DNA of 64,000 bases from JACRLW01 sp050181465 (GCA_050181465.1 JBFXDD010000005.1:1-64000); one strand, 5' to 3'. Positions 8,629 to 17,310 are shown, counted from the first letter of the stretch. Translations and numbers: made by a program. The notes: generated by a model from the letters alone, not told the origin.

Positions 8629-9468
8629 ATGACCGAGAAGACCGCCATTCTCTTCTGTGTCGGCCGTGAACTCCTCGAGGGTCACGTGCTCGACCGCAAC
8701 GCGCACTTCATGGCGACCCACTTGTCGCAGATCGGCGTCAGGGTGCGGACGATCCAGGTGCTCGACGACGTCGAGTCGGAGATCGTGGCCGCGATCCGGC
8801 ACGCCGCCTCGCTGCGGCCCAACTACATCCTGATGACCGGCGGCATGGGCCCCGGCCCCCAGGACCTCACCCGCGCCGCCGCGGCCAAGGCCGTCGATCT
8901 CCCGCTGGTCGCCGACGACCGCGCGCGCGAGTTCGTGACCAACTCCTACCGGCGCTGGCTGGCCAAGGGCATCGTCGACAACGCCGAGGTCGGCGAGGAT
9001 CGAATCGCGTTGACCTACGTGCCCAAGGGGGCAACTGCCTTCGAGAACATGAGCGGGACGGCTCCGGCACTCGCGTTCCAGAAGGACGGCGTGAAGGTCT
9101 TTCTGCTGCCGGGCCAGCCCGAGGAACTCCGGCAGCTCTTCACCGAGCACGTGAAGCCGGCGATCGCCGCGGAGTCGACCCGCGACTTCCGCGACCAGAT
9201 CCACATCGACTTCCCCGGCGGCGACGAGTCGCTGTTGCCTCGACTGCTCGGCGATCTCGGTCGCCGTCACCCGCAGGTTCAGTCACGGTCGCGCTCCCTG
9301 AGCGGCGAACGGGGCACCGGCATCCGGATCACGCTGACGGTCGAGGGCACCAACCGCGAAGAACTGACGCGCGCGCTGGACGACGCGGCCGCCGACCTGA
9401 GGGCGCGGCTGGGACTGGAGTTCTCCGACACGCGCACGGGTCGCAGCATCGCGGCCAACGGCGAGTGA
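8629..9468 (+). CDS. CinA-type MoaB/MogA-fold protein without the amidase domain
   Basis: 279 residues. The N-terminal half has the molybdopterin-binding (MoCF) fold used by competence/damage-inducible protein A: GRELLEGHVLDRN, then the glycine-rich TGGMGPGPQDLT. The middle part (VFLLPGQPEELRQLF) matches the CinA KOW-like segment. The C-terminal nicotinamide-nucleotide amidase domain of full-length CinA (about 160 more residues) is missing; the tail is instead an RRHPQVQSRSRSL to FSDTRTGR stretch. Proteins of this form act on nucleotides or pyrophosphates in some bacteria, but the substrate is not known here. GGAG lies 9 nt before the ATG. It overlaps mutY by 4 bp. Confidence 0.85.
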   Translation: MTEKTAILFCVGRELLEGHVLDRNAHFMATHLSQIGVRVRTIQVLDDVESEIVAAIRHAASLRPNYILMTGGMGPGPQDLTRAAAAKAVDLPLVADDRAREFVTNSYRRWLAKGIVDNAEVGEDRIALTYVPKGATAFENMSGTAPALAFQKDGVKVFLLPGQPEELRQLFTEHVKPAIAAESTRDFRDQIHIDFPGGDESLLPRLLGDLGRRHPQVQSRSRSLSGERGTGIRITLTVEGTNREELTRALDDAAADLRARLGLEFSDTRTGRSIAANGE

Positions 9469-10547
9469 CCCGGCCGGCTGCCGGCGACCCCCGTTTCGAT
9501 CGGCGCTTGCTGGAGTGGTATTCCCACGCCGCTCGCCCCCTGCCCTGGCGGAAGCGGGCGGAACCGTGGTCGACCTGGGTGAGCGAGGTCATGCTGCAGC
9601 AGACCCGCGTCGAGGCGGTGGTCGACGCGTTCGAGCGATTCCTCGCGCGATTCCCCACGCCGCGGGACTTCGCCGCGGCCAGCGACGACGAACTGCTCTC
9701 GGCCTGGCGAGGCCTGGGTTACTACCGCCGCGCGCGACTCTTACGGGACGGGGCGCGGGCGGTCTGCGAGCGACATGCGGGCAAGGTGCCGAGGGAGCAC
9801 GCAGCCCTGTTGGCGCTGCCGGGAATCGGCGACTACACCGCGGGCGCCATCGCGTCGATTGCCTTCGGTGCACGTTGCGCTGCGATCGACGGCAACGTCG
9901 AGCGGGTGATCGCGCGGCACGCCGGGATCACCGGCGACGTGAAACGCAGCGCGACACGCACACGCATTCGCCAGGTGGTCCAAGATCGCCTCGCTGACGC
10001 TGAGCCGTCCGCGTTCAACCAGGCCCTGATGGAGCTGGGTGCGCTGGTCTGCAAGCCGGCCAATCCCGCCTGCGAGCGCTGCCCGGTGGCCGCGGACTGC
10101 GTCGCCCGCCGCGAGAACCGAGTCGCGGAACTGCCGCGGTTGCCCCCACGACGTGAAGCCGTCGCGATCACCGCGCGCATGGTTCTCTGCACGCGCAGGG
10201 ATGGCCGAACACTCGCGGCTCGGATCGAGGCCGGCGCGATCAACGGTGGCCAGCTCGAACTCCCCGGGCCGGGAGTCCTCGCGGACGTCGCGCTCGACGA
10301 TCTCGGTCCTCGACTGCGCGAACGATTCGACGTGCACATCGAAGTGGGCGATCCGCTCGCCCGCGTCCGACACACGATCACCCATCACCGCATCGAGGCG
10401 ATCCTGCACGAAGGACGGTTGTCCGGGAGCGCGAATCCACCACTACAGTGGGTCTCGCCGACCGACGACGCGGCGCCCTGGAGCACCGTCAGCCGCAAGC
10501 TGTTGTCGCGCGTCCTGCGCTCGAGCGGTGAGCATTCCGCCGACTGA
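9465..10547 (+). CDS. mutY: A/G-specific adenine glycosylase
   Basis: 360 residues. It removes adenine mispaired with 8-oxoguanine in base-excision repair. Catalytic Glu41 lies in SEVMLQQTRV, the helix-hairpin-helix in LPGIGDYTAGAI, and catalytic Asp142 in AIDGNVERV. The 4Fe-4S cluster ligands Cys196, Cys203, Cys206 and Cys212 keep the C-x6-C-x2-C-x5-C spacing. A C-terminal Nudix-like domain that reads 8-oxoG follows from about residue 235 and ends with the RHTITHHRI signature. The GTG start overlaps the preceding stop as GTGA, so translation is coupled to the CinA-like gene. Confidence 0.96.
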   Translation: MTRPAAGDPRFDRRLLEWYSHAARPLPWRKRAEPWSTWVSEVMLQQTRVEAVVDAFERFLARFPTPRDFAAASDDELLSAWRGLGYYRRARLLRDGARAVCERHAGKVPREHAALLALPGIGDYTAGAIASIAFGARCAAIDGNVERVIARHAGITGDVKRSATRTRIRQVVQDRLADAEPSAFNQALMELGALVCKPANPACERCPVAADCVARRENRVAELPRLPPRREAVAITARMVLCTRRDGRTLAARIEAGAINGGQLELPGPGVLADVALDDLGPRLRERFDVHIEVGDPLARVRHTITHHRIEAILHEGRLSGSANPPLQWVSPTDDAAPWSTVSRKLLSRVLRSSGEHSAD

Positions 10548-10566
10548 TTCCGCCACGGCGCGGGGC

Positions 10567-10572
10567 TATGCT
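10567..10572 (+). promoter_or_regulatory. Putative -10 box upstream of fabI
   Basis: TATGCT in a GGGGC-TATGCT-CCGCC context, in the 120-bp gap before fabI. It is the same hexamer as the one before the CinA-like gene. No clear -35 was seen. Confidence 0.25.
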
Positions 10573-10667
10573 CCGCCCTCTCGGCGGCGGCGGCGTGCCA
10601 CCGCGTCGAATTCGGACCGGCAATCGCGCCGGTCGATCGCAGTGAGCCTCGAGCAAGGAAATCCAGC

Positions 10668-11441
10668 ATGGGTCTGATGGACGGCAAGGTCGTGGTGGTC
10701 ATCGGCGTCGCGAACAAGCGCTCGATCGCCTGGGGCATCACCAAGGCCTGCGCGGATGCGGGCGCGAAGATCGCGCTCAACTACCAGAACGAGCGCATGG
10801 CGGAACCGGTGCAGAAGCTCGCCGAGGAGCTGAGGGAGGCTCCCTTCCTCGCCCCGTGTGACGTCACGGTCCAAGGCGACCTCGAGCGATTCTTCGAGAA
10901 GCTTCGCGAGCGCTTCGGCGCCATCGACGGCCTGGTCCACTCGATCGCGACCGCCAAGCGCGAAGAGTTGGGCGGCGCCTTCCGCGACACGAGTTGGGAG
11001 GGCTACGCGCTGTCACAGCAGGTGTCGGCGTACTCCCTCATTCCGATGAGTCGGTTGGCAGCACCGCTCATGGAAGGCCGCCACGGGTCGATCGTGTGCT
11101 TGACCTACTACGGGGCGGAGAAGGTGGTCGACGGCTACAACGTGATGGGTGTCGCGAAGGCTGCACTCGAAGCCAACACGCGCTACCTCGCCGCCGACCT
11201 GGGCCCCGCCGACATTCGCGTGAACGCGATCTCGGCCGGTCCGATCAAGACGGTCTCCGCGATGGGCGTGTCGGGCTTCAGCGGAATCCTCGACAGCGTG
11301 GAGCAGAAGGCGCCGCTCCGTCGCAACGTGACCCAAGAAGACGTCGGGAAAGCGGCTCTCTTCCTCCTGTCCGACCTGGCGAGCGGGGTGACCGGGCAGA
11401 CCTTGTACGTCGACTCCGGCTACTCCATCCTCGGCATCTGA
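10668..11441 (+). CDS. fabI: Enoyl-[acyl-carrier-protein] reductase (NADH)
   Basis: 257 residues. It carries out the last reductive step of fatty acid elongation (type II FAS, cytosol). The atypical SDR fold shows GVANKRSIAWGI for the dinucleotide, HSIA, and the FabI active site with Tyr147/148 and Tyr157-x6-Lys164 (YNVMGVAK). ISAGPIKT and LFLLSDLASGVTGQTLYVD complete the family pattern. AAGGA lies 9-10 nt before the ATG, one of the better ribosome-binding sites in the window. It is likely transcribed alone and followed by a small hairpin. Confidence 0.97.
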   Translation: MGLMDGKVVVVIGVANKRSIAWGITKACADAGAKIALNYQNERMAEPVQKLAEELREAPFLAPCDVTVQGDLERFFEKLRERFGAIDGLVHSIATAKREELGGAFRDTSWEGYALSQQVSAYSLIPMSRLAAPLMEGRHGSIVCLTYYGAEKVVDGYNVMGVAKAALEANTRYLAADLGPADIRVNAISAGPIKTVSAMGVSGFSGILDSVEQKAPLRRNVTQEDVGKAALFLLSDLASGVTGQTLYVDSGYSILGI

Positions 11442-11445
11442 TCGT

Positions 11446-11463
11446 CCGGCGTCGGATCGCCGG
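11446..11463 (+). terminator. Short hairpin after fabI
   Basis: CCGGCG-tcggat-CGCCGG is a perfect 6-bp stem five bases after the fabI stop. There is no T tract, so it may only stabilise the 3' end. Confidence 0.3.
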
Positions 11464-11582
11464 GTCGCGGTGCCACGGCCGATTCCGCATCGCGGTCGCT
11501 CGGGCAAGACGCCGATTCCGATGGCTTGGGAACCGGTATCGGGCCGCAAGGTTCGGGCCGCGCTTCCCAAGACCTGAGCGCC

Positions 11583-12512
11583 ATGAGCCAAGCCTTCGAC
11601 CGTCGCGAGCTGTTTCGCCGATCTTCGTTCCTCGCCGCAGCAGCCGCGGTTCCGACGTGGCTGCAACGCGGATTCGATCAGTGGCGCCCGGGCCAGGACC
11701 GCCGTGAAGCGTTGCGCGGTGCCGTGAGGCGTGCCCGCGAGCGCGGGAAGCTGCTCCTCATCGTCGTCATTCCCCAATCGAACCTGGCTTGGGAGCGCGG
11801 CACCGACCTCGGCGCCACCTTCACGCACGCCTCGCCACGGACCTTGATGAAGCTGGCCGTCTGCGAGCCTGCCTGTGCAACCCCACAGGAAATCGAGAAG
11901 GAACTTGGAATCACGACGGCGGCCGACGCGTGGTGCGTCTGTGTGACGCAGGCGGCGACGGACGGCAAGTGGATCGCACACGGTCGCGCGGTCACTCCGA
12001 ACCTCGACGAGTTGCCGCCGCCGATCGAAATGGCGCCGGATGAGCCCTGGGAGGCATTCCAGAAGCGAGCCGAGTCCCGGGTACGAGCGAAGATCGAGAA
12101 GATCGAGAGGGCTCTCCAGGGCACGATCGATCTACAAGTCGCGAGTTTGGACCTCGCGGAACCGAGCAAGGATCTGGTCGAGAAGATCGAGTCGCTGGTG
12201 TCGCGCAAGAAGCTCGAGCCGGCAGACCTGGCGTTCGCGTTCGCGCATGCGCCGACGCTCGTGACTCAGCTCGATCGGGAGACCGATCGGCAGCGCCGGG
12301 CAAGGTTGGTGGAGGCGCTGATCGGCGCCGGTCGCAAGCACTTTCGTGAGGATCGCGTGCCCGGCTGCAAGTGGGCCATTTCCTCGGGCTGCGGCCTGGC
12401 GTTCGAAGGCGAGAAGAACGCGGACGCCGGCATGATCGCCTGCGGCATGGGTCGCGTAGACCCGCTGAGTGAGCGCATGCTCTACCTGCACCTCGACGCG
12501 AACGAGCGGTGA
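11583..12512 (+). CDS. Tat-exported protein with seven cysteines, possible client of the adjacent MNIO enzyme
   Basis: 309 residues from the ATG at 11583, which puts a twin-arginine signal at the start (RRELFRRSSFL, then an Ala-rich stretch to about residue 24). Residues 42-135 look like a thioredoxin-type alpha/beta unit but carry CEPAC (Cys94, Cys98) and WCVC (Cys118, Cys120) instead of a clean C-x-x-C. A helical, charged middle leads to a C-terminal block with Cys262, Cys270 and Cys287 (GCKWAISSGCG, MIACGMGRVD). The stop overlaps the GTG of the next gene as GTGA. I do not recognise the family. The export signal, the Cys pairs and the coupling to a DUF692 enzyme make it a candidate substrate, which is inference. 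Confidence 0.6.
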   Translation: MSQAFDRRELFRRSSFLAAAAAVPTWLQRGFDQWRPGQDRREALRGAVRRARERGKLLLIVVIPQSNLAWERGTDLGATFTHASPRTLMKLAVCEPACATPQEIEKELGITTAADAWCVCVTQAATDGKWIAHGRAVTPNLDELPPPIEMAPDEPWEAFQKRAESRVRAKIEKIERALQGTIDLQVASLDLAEPSKDLVEKIESLVSRKKLEPADLAFAFAHAPTLVTQLDRETDRQRRARLVEALIGAGRKHFREDRVPGCKWAISSGCGLAFEGEKNADAGMIACGMGRVDPLSERMLYLHLDANER

Positions 12513-13396
12513 TCGACCTCGGCGTGACTCTGCAACCCGACCGGGTCTACCTCGATCTGGTGGAACCGCTGGCGCGCGACTACGCCGACTACGTCGAGGT
12601 CGCGCCCGAGACACTTTGGCGGCGAAGTGACGACGGGCGATTCGTCCCCAACGGCTATCACGCCCGACTCCGAGCATGGTTGGACGAGCAGCCGATGCGG
12701 GTTGTCGGTCACGGCACCGGTCTGAGTCTCTGCAGCATGGATCCTCGCGACGATCCTCGCTTCGAGATCTGGCTCGAGCGACTCCGCGCCGATCACGCCG
12801 AGTTCGACTTCCAGTGGTACACCGACCATCTCGGTGCGAGCGTGTTGGCAGGTCACGCCATCACTCTGCCGATGCCGGTGCCGTTGGTCGACGAGACTGC
12901 CGATCGCATCGCGCAGCGATTGGCGCGCCTGGCCACGGTCGTGCAAGACGTGGGCTTCGAGAACACCGTCCACTATTTCCTGCTCGGTGATGGACGCGAC
13001 GAGCCGGCTTGGATCCGCCGCGCATTGGCCGCAGAGCACTCCTGGCTGCTGCTCGACCTGCACAACCTGTTCACGATGGAGCAGAACCTCGGGTTGGCCG
13101 GCGACGAGTGGCTGGCCGCGATCGACCTGAACCGCGTGGTCGAAATCCATGTCTCCGGCGGCGTCGACAGCCCGCGCGGCTGGCTGCCGAATGAACGGCA
13201 GATCCGACTCGACAGCCACGATGCCGACGTGCCCGAGCCGGTCTGGTCGATGCTCGAAACAGTTCTTTGCCGGTGCCCCAATCTGCGCGGAGTCACCCTG
13301 GAACGGATGGAGGGCTCGTTGGATGCCGCCAACATCGACGCCTTCGAGGCCGAACTCGTTCGACTGCGCGGGATTCTCGATGAGTCTTCACGCTGA
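12509..13396 (+). CDS. DUF692 / MNIO-family (MbnB-TglH-ChrH-like) oxidative enzyme
   Basis: 295 residues from GTG. It follows the DUF692 TIM-barrel pattern with candidate iron ligands at the right places: Glu30 (VEVAPETL), His68 (VVGHGTGLSL), Asp106-His107 (YTDHLG), Glu151 (FENT), Asp183 and Asn186 (LLLDLHNL), His214 (VEIHVSGG), Asp235 and His237 (LDSHDADVP) and Glu265 (VTLERM). Known members (MbnB, TglH, ChrH, the bufferin enzymes) bind two or three irons and oxidise Cys residues in peptides, usually with a partner protein. The gene overlaps the Cys-containing exported protein upstream by 4 bp and a small partner downstream by 17 bp. The family assignment is firm; the substrate is unknown. 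Confidence 0.85.
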   Translation: MIDLGVTLQPDRVYLDLVEPLARDYADYVEVAPETLWRRSDDGRFVPNGYHARLRAWLDEQPMRVVGHGTGLSLCSMDPRDDPRFEIWLERLRADHAEFDFQWYTDHLGASVLAGHAITLPMPVPLVDETADRIAQRLARLATVVQDVGFENTVHYFLLGDGRDEPAWIRRALAAEHSWLLLDLHNLFTMEQNLGLAGDEWLAAIDLNRVVEIHVSGGVDSPRGWLPNERQIRLDSHDADVPEPVWSMLETVLCRCPNLRGVTLERMEGSLDAANIDAFEAELVRLRGILDESSR

Positions 13397-13739
13397 TCTC
13401 TGCGCCCTCGAACGGCTTCTCGCACAACACCTGGTCGACGGGGACCTGGTGTGTCTGCAGCGATCCGCCCAGTCGCTTGCCCCGAGTCTTCGCGAAGCGG
13501 TCGCCGCCATCGATGCGGATGGCTTCCGTATCGCGGTGTTGTTGGTCATGAAGCTTCGCTTCGAACGTCTCGTGCACGGCTCTGCGATCGCGAGCGAGTG
13601 GTTCGCGCGCGACCCCGAGGGGTTGACCTCAGCGTTCTCCCGTTACCATCGCGAGGTTCCACCGACCGCCTTCGAAGCCTGGACCGAAGCCGAGATCTTC
13701 GCCGACTGGATCGCGAACGACGCGCCGCCGGGGCCCTGA
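13380..13739 (+). CDS. Small protein coupled to the MNIO enzyme, possible partner/recognition subunit
   Basis: 119 residues from an ATG inside the last codons of the MNIO gene, out of frame. The all-helical sequence has a central LLVMKLRFERLVHGSAIASEWFARDP segment (read in parts) and a C-terminal F-x-R-Y-H to F-A-D-W-I block. The RF-x-R-L then W-x-x-D-P then F-x-x-Y layout resembles the short partner proteins that accompany DUF692 enzymes and bind their precursor (MbnC/TglI/DUF2063 type). This is a resemblance by eye, not a confirmed family hit. It ends directly against a convergent small frame. Confidence 0.6.
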   Translation: MSLHADLCALERLLAQHLVDGDLVCLQRSAQSLAPSLREAVAAIDADGFRIAVLLVMKLRFERLVHGSAIASEWFARDPEGLTSAFSRYHREVPPTAFEAWTEAEIFADWIANDAPPGP

Positions 13740-14000
13740 TCACCAGTTCTCGCGCGCGCGCCAGAGACGAGGGCTGACTACCAACTCGGGACGATCCTCA
13801 GCAAATTCCGTCCATTCGTGAAGCCCGAGTTGCGCCAACAACTCCGTGATCCGTCCCTGCTCTCGTGCCGAGTTCGCTCCGTTGTCAGGCGGAGGGGTGA
13901 ATGGCGAGTCGGCAGGCGTCCGACTCGCTTTCCATTCACAAGCACGAGCCGAAGGAACCCAAGCGCCAAGGGTCGACGCTATCAGGGCAAGAACGATCAG
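13740..14000 (-). CDS. Possible small exported protein with a non-standard start
   Basis: 86 residues if a CTG at 14000 is used; no ATG, GTG or TTG is available in this frame near the 5' end. The N terminus is a convincing signal peptide (LIVLALIASTLGAWVPSARAC), with cleavage or lipid attachment near ARA-C. A Pro-rich stretch and an acidic tail ending in RLWRARENW follow. It begins 5 nt after the stop of the TPR lipoprotein, so translation could be by re-initiation. The alternative is that it is non-coding. The signal-like segment is the only positive evidence. Confidence 0.3.
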   Translation of the reverse strand: MIVLALIASTLGAWVPSARACEWKASRTPADSPFTPPPDNGANSAREQGRITELLAQLGLHEWTEFAEDRPELVVSPRLWRARENW

Positions 14001-14004
14001 GACC

Positions 14005-15084
14005 TCACAGGTTCTCTCGCAGCCAGGTCTCCACGCTCCGTCGTTCGTTCGGCTCCAAGTCGAGCGTGCGTGCGCGTTCGTAGAGACCGCGGACCGAACC
14101 GTGCTCCGCGGGATCCGTGGCGAGACTCGCCGCCAACTCCAGCAAAGCACCGACGTGGCGAGGATCGAGCGCGAGTGCGGTCCGCAAGGAGGCGCGCCCT
14201 TCTTCGATCGCACCGACAAGAAGCAAGAGACGGCCACGGCCGAAGTGCGGATCGGCATCGGTGGGACGCTGCCGCGCGACGGAGTCATATGCCGAGAGAA
14301 TCGGCTCGATGTCGGTGAGTGAGGGAGCATCCGGCAGAAGGCGCGTTCGAGCCCACGCTTCGCCGAGTACGGCGTCGGCGTCCTCGGGAACCAACTCTCG
14401 ATAACGCGCAAATGCATCCGCCGCGGCACTCAGGTCGGCCCGTCGAGTGTCCGCATCGTCGGCGGAATCCGCAGATCGCGCGAGGCTCTGTGCGAGCCGC
14501 CACCAACTCCCGGCATCGTCGCCCTGTTGCTCGACTCTCCCTCGAAGGGCAGCGATCGCAGTGCGTTCTTCACCGAGGTCGAAGTGGATACGGCCGGAAA
14601 GTTCGAGCAAGTCCGGATCGGACGGCCGCGCCGCCAACGCAGTCGTGACCCGCTCCTTTGCGGCGCTCAGATGACCTTCGACCACCAGCAGACCGACGTG
14701 AAATCGCGCGACCACCGGGTCCGTCGGATCGATGCGCGTCGCGCGGAGCATTTCCCCCTCGGCGAGGCGCAAGGGTTCTAGCGCCGGCGGCGTCATCGCC
14801 GTCGCTTCGAGCAAGTAAGTGTGACCGAGCACCGCGCGCGCCCGCGCGTGTCGGGGGTCGTACTCGAGGACGAGCTGCACCTTCGCTCTCACCTCTTCCG
14901 GCTTGCCGGCACTCAGATCCGCGATCGCCGCCGCGACCTCCGCATCGAGAGCCGCTCGTCGCTGTGGGTCGACGGTACGGGCCGCCGGCAGATTGCTCGC
15001 CATCGCCTTCGGATCGGGGGTGGCCCCGCCACAGGCCGCACTCAGAAAGCCGACGATGCTCAAGGGCAGAACCACGCGTGCCAT
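14005..15084 (-). CDS. TPR-repeat lipoprotein
   Basis: 359 residues. The signal peptide ends in a lipobox at Cys18 (FLSAACGG), so the protein is anchored in a membrane facing the periplasm. From residue 40 on it is a chain of tetratricopeptide repeats recognisable by the A/G-L-Y and P positions, for example AGKPEEVRAKVQLVLEYDP, LEPLRLAEGEMLRATRIDP and AIEEGRASLRTALALDP. Such proteins are scaffolds; no catalytic domain is present. It is divergent from the MoxR ATPase, with 73 bp between starts. A small possible gene follows. Confidence 0.8.
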   Translation of the reverse strand: MARVVLPLSIVGFLSAACGGATPDPKAMASNLPAARTVDPQRRAALDAEVAAAIADLSAGKPEEVRAKVQLVLEYDPRHARARAVLGHTYLLEATAMTPPALEPLRLAEGEMLRATRIDPTDPVVARFHVGLLVVEGHLSAAKERVTTALAARPSDPDLLELSGRIHFDLGEERTAIAALRGRVEQQGDDAGSWWRLAQSLARSADSADDADTRRADLSAAADAFARYRELVPEDADAVLGEAWARTRLLPDAPSLTDIEPILSAYDSVARQRPTDADPHFGRGRLLLLVGAIEEGRASLRTALALDPRHVGALLELAASLATDPAEHGSVRGLYERARTLDLEPNERRSVETWLRENL

Positions 15085-15144
15085 GACTGCATCGAAGGCC
15101 GCCGAGGCGCTCCAAGCAACGAGTGGATCGCGGCCTCACCTCGA

Positions 15145-15150
15145 TATCAT
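15145..15150 (+). promoter_or_regulatory. -10-like box 7 nt before the MoxR start
   Basis: TATCAT ends 7 nt before the ATG at 15158 and no Shine-Dalgarno sequence is present, which fits a leaderless transcript as proposed for rpiA. Confidence 0.3.
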
Positions 15151-15157
15151 CCCGCCG

Positions 15158-16174
15158 ATGCCGCACGCCGACTCAGCGATCGACGCCAAAGCGCTCGCCC
15201 AGCGCGCCACCGCGCTCGCCGAGAAGGTCGGCACCCTCCGCGCCGCCATCGCCAGGGTGATCGTCGGCCAGGACCGCCTGATCGAGGACCTCGTCGTCGG
15301 TGTTCTCGCCCGCGGCCACGTCTTGCTCGAAGGGTTGCCCGGTCTCGGCAAGACCAAGCTGGCACACACGATCGCCACGGGCCTCGGGCTGCAGTTCTCC
15401 CGCATCCAGTTCACTCCCGACCTGATGCCGTCGGACATCACGGGAACGCGTGTCGTCGAGCAGCGCGACGGAACCCTCGCGTTCCGCTTCGAACCCGGGC
15501 CGCTGTTCGCCCAGTTCGTCCTGGCCGACGAGATCAATCGCGCCACACCGAAGACCCAGTCGGCGCTGCTCGAGGCAATGCAGGAGGGCAGCGTGACGGT
15601 CGCCGACCGGACCCATCGACTGCCCCAGCCGTTCACGGTGGTAGCGACGCAGAATCCGATCGAGCTGGAAGGCACATTCCCGCTTCCCGAAGCACAGCTC
15701 GATCGCTTCCTCTTCAAACTGACGGTGCCGACCCCCGACAGCGCCGACCTGGTCCGGATCCTGACCGCCACCACCGGCGCACCCGAGGCGGAATTCGCCA
15801 CCGTGCTCACCCCTGCGGAAGTCGTCGAAGTGCAGTCGCTCGCGCGCCGGGTGGTCTGTGGCGAACATCTGTTGCGCTTCGTCGCCGAGTTGGTCGCCGC
15901 GACGAACCCCAAGGCGAGGTCGGCTTCCGCGTCCACTCGCGAGGCGGTTCGCTTCGGGGCGAGCCCGCGGGCAGCGCAGGCCATCGTCGTCGGCGCCAAG
16001 GTGCGGGCGCTGTTGGATGCACGACCGGTCGTGGAAATCGGCGACATCGAAGCCTGCGCTCTCGCGGCCCTCCGCCATCGCGTGCACCTGAGTTTCGAAG
16101 CGATCGCGACCGATCGCAGCGTGGACGACCTTCTCCCGGAGTGGATGGCGAGTGCCAAGCGCGCCGGCCGCTGA
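15158..16174 (+). CDS. MoxR-type AAA+ ATPase
   Basis: 338 residues from ATG 15158; the open frame runs further upstream but that part is antisense to the TPR gene. Walker A GLPGLGKT (59-66), FTPDLMPSDITGT, Walker B VLADEIN (121-127), sensor 1 ATQNPIELEGT and the RFLFKL/second-region arginines are all typical of MoxR/RavA-like chaperone ATPases. These usually act with a von Willebrand factor A protein in folding or cofactor insertion, but no VWA gene is nearby here. A glycosyltransferase gene overlaps its 3' end by 23 bp. Confidence 0.9.
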   Translation: MPHADSAIDAKALAQRATALAEKVGTLRAAIARVIVGQDRLIEDLVVGVLARGHVLLEGLPGLGKTKLAHTIATGLGLQFSRIQFTPDLMPSDITGTRVVEQRDGTLAFRFEPGPLFAQFVLADEINRATPKTQSALLEAMQEGSVTVADRTHRLPQPFTVVATQNPIELEGTFPLPEAQLDRFLFKLTVPTPDSADLVRILTATTGAPEAEFATVLTPAEVVEVQSLARRVVCGEHLLRFVAELVAATNPKARSASASTREAVRFGASPRAAQAIVVGAKVRALLDARPVVEIGDIEACALAALRHRVHLSFEAIATDRSVDDLLPEWMASAKRAGR

Positions 16175-17294
16175 AGCCCACGCGGAGTCACGACCGCTGC
16201 ACGTGGCGATCGGAGTTCTTGCCGGAGTCGTCGGCGGGCCGGCGACCTACGCACGGCGCCTGATCGATGCGCTGGTCCGCCTGCCGGACGCCCCACGCGT
16301 GACCGTGCTCTGCGACTCTCGCCGCGCACTCGACCTCGATGTCTGCGACGTGATCGAAGTCCCGATGCGCGGCGGGATCGATCGCCTGCGCTGGCAGCAC
16401 TTCGCGCTGCCGGCCGCCATCCGACGAATCGCTCCAGACCTCTACCACGACACCAAGAACGCGTTGCCGCGGCGCCTCCGCGTACCTGGGGTCGTGACGG
16501 TCCATGACCTGGCCTACCACACGGTTCCTGAGACCTTTGGGTTCTGGTCGCGGCGATTCCTTCGATGGTCCACTGCGGACGCAGTTCGACGCGCCCAGGG
16601 AATCCTCGTGCCGTCGCAAGCGACCGCAGTCGACTTGGCGAAGATCCACCCGTTCACGCGAAGCAAGACCACCGTCGTGCCGCATGGGATCGACACCCCT
16701 CGGCAACTCAGCGCCGAACAGAGAACGCGACTTCACAGCGAGTTGCATCTGCCCACCCGCTACGTGTTGCACGTCGGCACACTGCAGGCGCGCAAGAACG
16801 TCGATCGGTTGATTCGTGCCGTGCGCTCACTCCGCGCGCGCGATGCCGACCTGCGCTGCGTCCTGGTCGGCAGGCAGGGATGGCTCGCCGAACCGACGCT
16901 GCGCGAGATCGCCTTCGACGACACGGCGATCTGGTTGGGCAAGTTGCCCGACCAAGCCCTGGCCGCGGTTTACTCCCACGCCACGGTGTTCGTCTCGCCG
17001 TCGGCGTACGAAGGCTTCGGCTTCACGGTCGCGGACGCTCTCGCGGCGGGGGTTCCCACCATCATCAGCGCGGTGAGTTCGTTGCCGGAGGTCTGCGGTG
17101 AGGCTGCGCTGCGGCTCGACTCACTCGATGAGACGGCGATCAGCGCCGCGATCGCGCGCGTCTTGAGTAACGGAGCACTCGCCGACTCGCTGCGCACCGC
17201 CGGCCCACGTAGAGCAGCGCAATTCACATGGTCATCCTGCGCAGCAACCCACCTCGCGGCCTATCGGCGCGCCGTGGTCGAACTTCGCAAGTGA
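16152..17294 (+). CDS. Family 4 (GT-B) glycosyltransferase
   Basis: 380 residues from GTG, overlapping the MoxR gene. N-terminal Rossmann half: GVVGGPATYARRLIDAL for the acceptor side, TVHDLAYHT, and VPSQATAVDLAK. C-terminal half: VLHVGTLQARKNVDRLI for the donor nucleotide and the retaining-GT signature SPSAYEGFGFTVADALAAG-x-P with the catalytic Glu pair (shown in part). It transfers a sugar from a nucleotide donor to an unknown acceptor, probably cell-surface polysaccharide. An AAGGCT/AGCCTT hairpin with six T follows. Confidence 0.9.
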   Translation: MPSAPAAEAHAESRPLHVAIGVLAGVVGGPATYARRLIDALVRLPDAPRVTVLCDSRRALDLDVCDVIEVPMRGGIDRLRWQHFALPAAIRRIAPDLYHDTKNALPRRLRVPGVVTVHDLAYHTVPETFGFWSRRFLRWSTADAVRRAQGILVPSQATAVDLAKIHPFTRSKTTVVPHGIDTPRQLSAEQRTRLHSELHLPTRYVLHVGTLQARKNVDRLIRAVRSLRARDADLRCVLVGRQGWLAEPTLREIAFDDTAIWLGKLPDQALAAVYSHATVFVSPSAYEGFGFTVADALAAGVPTIISAVSSLPEVCGEAALRLDSLDETAISAAIARVLSNGALADSLRTAGPRRAAQFTWSSCAATHLAAYRRAVVELRK

Positions 17295-17310
17295 TCTCAG
17301 GCGTGGACGG

